A stretch of 64,000 nucleotides of DNA from Labrenzia sp. OB1 (GTDB lineage: Bacteria; Pseudomonadota; Alphaproteobacteria; Rhizobiales; Stappiaceae), in the NCBI RefSeq assembly GCF_001624695.1, contig NZ_JSEP01000010.1, positions 144,817 to 208,816 of the forward strand, written 5' to 3'. Shown here piece by piece: positions 62,815 to 64,000 of the stretch. Position 1 is the first letter of the stretch, and each line of letters opens with the position of its first letter. Under the pieces are notes generated by a model. It was not told the DNA's origin. It searched no databases and saw nothing but the letters and a program-made list of their open reading frames with translations. The translations under genes and the position numbers were made by a program.

Positions 62815-63207
62815 ATGCTTCCCATCCACCACATGGTCGACCGGGCCCCCCGGCCTGTCGCACCGTTTTCCCATGCCGTCGAAGCCGATGGCTGGGTGTT
62901 CGTCACCGGCCAGATGCCGACCGATCCCGACGCCCCGGACGCGCCATTGCCAGAGGGGATCGCGGCGCAGACGGTTCGGGTGATGGAAAATCTCGAGCTG
63001 GTTCTGGCAGGGGTTGAACTTGGCCTGCAGAACGTAACGTTCGTAAGGGTTTATCTGACCGAGTTCAAACGCGACTATCAGACGATGAACGAGACTTACA
63101 GCGCGTTTTTCCCCGAAGGCCAACTGCCCGGCCGCACATGCGTGGGGGTGTCCGGTCTGGCTGTCGATGCGCTGGTGGAAATTGACCTGATCGCACGGCG
63201 GCCCTGA
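62815..63207 (+). CDS. RidA-family protein
   Basis: 130 residues. RidA features are clear: PFSHAVEADGWVFVTGQMP near the N-terminus, TVRVMENLELVLAGVEL helices and the YLTEFKRDYQTMNETYSAFF segment, with the Arg of the C-terminal PGRTCVGVSGL motif that binds the carboxylate. Most RidA proteins hydrolyse reactive enamine/imine intermediates from PLP enzymes. Note this branch has GRTCVGV where typical RidA have ARSTVxVxxLP, so it may belong to an Rid subfamily with a different activity. Confidence 0.92.
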   Translation: MLPIHHMVDRAPRPVAPFSHAVEADGWVFVTGQMPTDPDAPDAPLPEGIAAQTVRVMENLELVLAGVELGLQNVTFVRVYLTEFKRDYQTMNETYSAFFPEGQLPGRTCVGVSGLAVDALVEIDLIARRP

Positions 63208-63215
63208 AGGAAAGG

Positions 63216-63533
63216 CTATTCGGCCGGGCCATCCTCGCTCTGCACTTCCCTGTTGCAGCCCCAGCCGCGCAGGCGGTCGTTCATATCCCCGGCGACAAAA
63301 AAACGGGCAGCGTCCCGGTCGTAGCCGTCGTCCAGAAGCGTGTCATAGTCGGTATGCTCATGCCGTACATGGCTGGTCGTCGCCTGCCAGAGCGCGATGG
63401 AGGGCGGCAGATGGCGCAGGTGGCCGGCCAGGGCGATCGTGAGGATCGTTTCAGCATCGCTCATCGGCACCCGTGGCAGAAGCGCCCGCAGCACCTTGCG
63501 CATCTCCTTCTGCCGTTTTGTTCCGCCTGCCAT
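63216..63533 (-). CDS. DUF2293-like protein
   Basis: 105 residues from ATG 63533 (MAGGTKRQKEMR); a longer start at 63560 lies inside the repeat element and is unlikely. LRALLPRVPMSDAETILTIA and the HEHTDYDTLLDDGYDRDAARFF segment are the DUF2293 pattern. The function of DUF2293 is not known. The inverted-repeat element starts only 12 nt upstream of the start, so the gene's promoter has probably been replaced or lies within the element. Confidence 0.8.
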   Translation of the reverse strand: MAGGTKRQKEMRKVLRALLPRVPMSDAETILTIALAGHLRHLPPSIALWQATTSHVRHEHTDYDTLLDDGYDRDAARFFVAGDMNDRLRGWGCNREVQSEDGPAE

Positions 63534-63545
63534 GTGGCTCCCTCT

Positions 63546-63705
63546 AGGGTGTGGACCCATATAATTGTACTTTCAGGCATCAATCCGGCTGCGAAGAGCC
63601 GCGTCAAAGTCTTTGCCCCATGCACCAGTATGGCTCTTCAGGCTTTTCCTTGCTCTTCTTTGTCGTATTGATGCCTGAAAGTACAATTTTATGGGTCCAC
63701 ACCCT
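63546..63705. mobile_element. MITE-like element, 160 bp, with 39-bp terminal inverted repeats
   Basis: AGGGTGTGGACCCATATAAT... at 63546-63584 and its inverse at 63667-63705 pair over 39 bp with one mismatch. Both ends lie in a CTAG (63544-63547 and 63704-63707), which fits TA or CTAG target duplication typical of IS5/IS427-like elements. The 82-bp centre has no gene. It looks like a non-autonomous derivative of such an IS; the parent element is not in this window. Confidence 0.8.
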
Positions 63706-63729
63706 AGGTGTGGTTTCCAATGAGGTTGT

Positions 63730-64000
63730 TCATTGATTTTGGATCAATCGGCTGATCGGTGTTTTGAAGTTAATGCCGCCATGTGGCCTTTGGCAATTGT
63801 AGATATGGAGCCATCGTTGCAATGCGGCGTTCCTTTGCTCTGAGCTTTTGTACGGCACGCCGTAGGCCCATTCTTCCTGGAGGGTTTTGATGAAGCGTTC
63901 GGCCTTTCCGTTCGTCTGGGGCGTGTAGGGTCTGGTTCGGATGTGTCTTGCACCGAGCTGCTGTGTGGTTGCGGCAAAGAGGTTTGATCGGTAACCGACG
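63730..64000 (-). CDS. IS481-family transposase, C-terminal part (runs off the window)
   Basis: Translation from 63999 down to the stop at 63730 (90 codons) gives an integrase-core C-terminus: GARHIRTRPYTPQTNGKAER, RFIKTLQEEWAYGVPYKSSE and LQRWLHIYNCQRPHGGINF. The PYTPQTNGKAERF segment carries the third catalytic acidic residue (Glu) of the DDE triad. The match is to IS481-type transposases. The IS end probably lies around 63709 (start of GTGTGGTTTCCAATGAGG). The gene is unbroken as far as it can be seen. Confidence 0.88.
   Translation of the reverse strand, partial: VGYRSNLFAATTQQLGARHIRTRPYTPQTNGKAERFIKTLQEEWAYGVPYKSSEQRNAALQRWLHIYNCQRPHGGINFKTPISRLIQNQ

Overview
The window looks like a piece of a GC-rich alphaproteobacterial chromosome, probably Hyphomicrobiales or a relative such as Stappiaceae. 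That placement is an inference from codon use, gene content (cysD-cysNC fusion, EttA, DUF2293, MnmD, AtzG/AtzE/AtzH-type genes) and the style of the prophage; no rRNA or taxonomic marker was available to test it.

Layout. (1) 1-3024 is the end of an amide-catabolism operon: an isochorismatase-family hydrolase, AtzG-like DUF4089, AtzE-like amidase, a 5-formyl-THF cyclo-ligase-family protein and AtzH/HpxZ, mostly joined by 4-nt stop/start overlaps. (2) tRNA-Pro(CGG) and tRNA-Gln(TTG) follow. Accessory DNA begins directly after tRNA-Gln and runs to about 37 kb. (3) 4-25.2 kb holds a HEPN-motif protein, an SRAP protein, then a Mu/P2-type prophage locus on the minus strand. The locus has a divergent repressor, a Ner-like protein and a ParB-like protein, then Mu gp36/G/gp37-like genes and a complete contractile-tail module (V, W, J, I, DUF4815, fibre, fibre assembly, sheath, tube, E/E' with a -1 frameshift site, tape measure, U, X, D). 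A Com-like gene overlapping a DNA methyltransferase ends the locus. Terminase, portal, capsid, transposase and recognisable lysis genes are absent, so it is either a deletion remnant or a headless tail (tailocin-like) locus. (4) 25.4-29.3 kb is a small defence cluster: a type II restriction-modification pair and an OLD-like ATPase/TOPRIM protein. (5) 29.3-37 kb holds small cargo modules separated by copies of a composite repeat, one of which is interrupted by an IS1182-family element. Cargo: LysR/LysE/GNAT, two lower-GC hypothetical genes, an alpha/beta hydrolase and a ChbG-like deacetylase.

(6) 38-63 kb reads as ordinary chromosome: a MASE1-CHASE-PAS histidine kinase with an overlapping CheY-like regulator, a secreted phosphatidylserine-decarboxylase-family protein, a permease with a divergent LysR regulator, a PilZ protein, and sulfate activation (cysQ, cysD, cysNC). 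After these come a UDP-sugar epimerase, a YbaK deacylase, a divergent FAD oxidase/MnmD pair that looks like a split MnmC, and AmpR with a class A beta-lactamase. The block ends with a 2-hydroxyacid dehydrogenase, EttA, a FUSC-type transporter, MOSC, RidA and DUF2293 proteins. (7) The right edge has a 160-bp MITE-like inverted-repeat element and the 3' end of an IS481-family transposase.

The most notable observation is the Com-like/methyltransferase pair. The methyltransferase Shine-Dalgarno lies in a perfect 8-bp stem inside the upstream com-like gene, echoing the phage Mu com-mom translational switch but controlling a different modification enzyme. All functional calls come from reading translations by eye; no database search was run.
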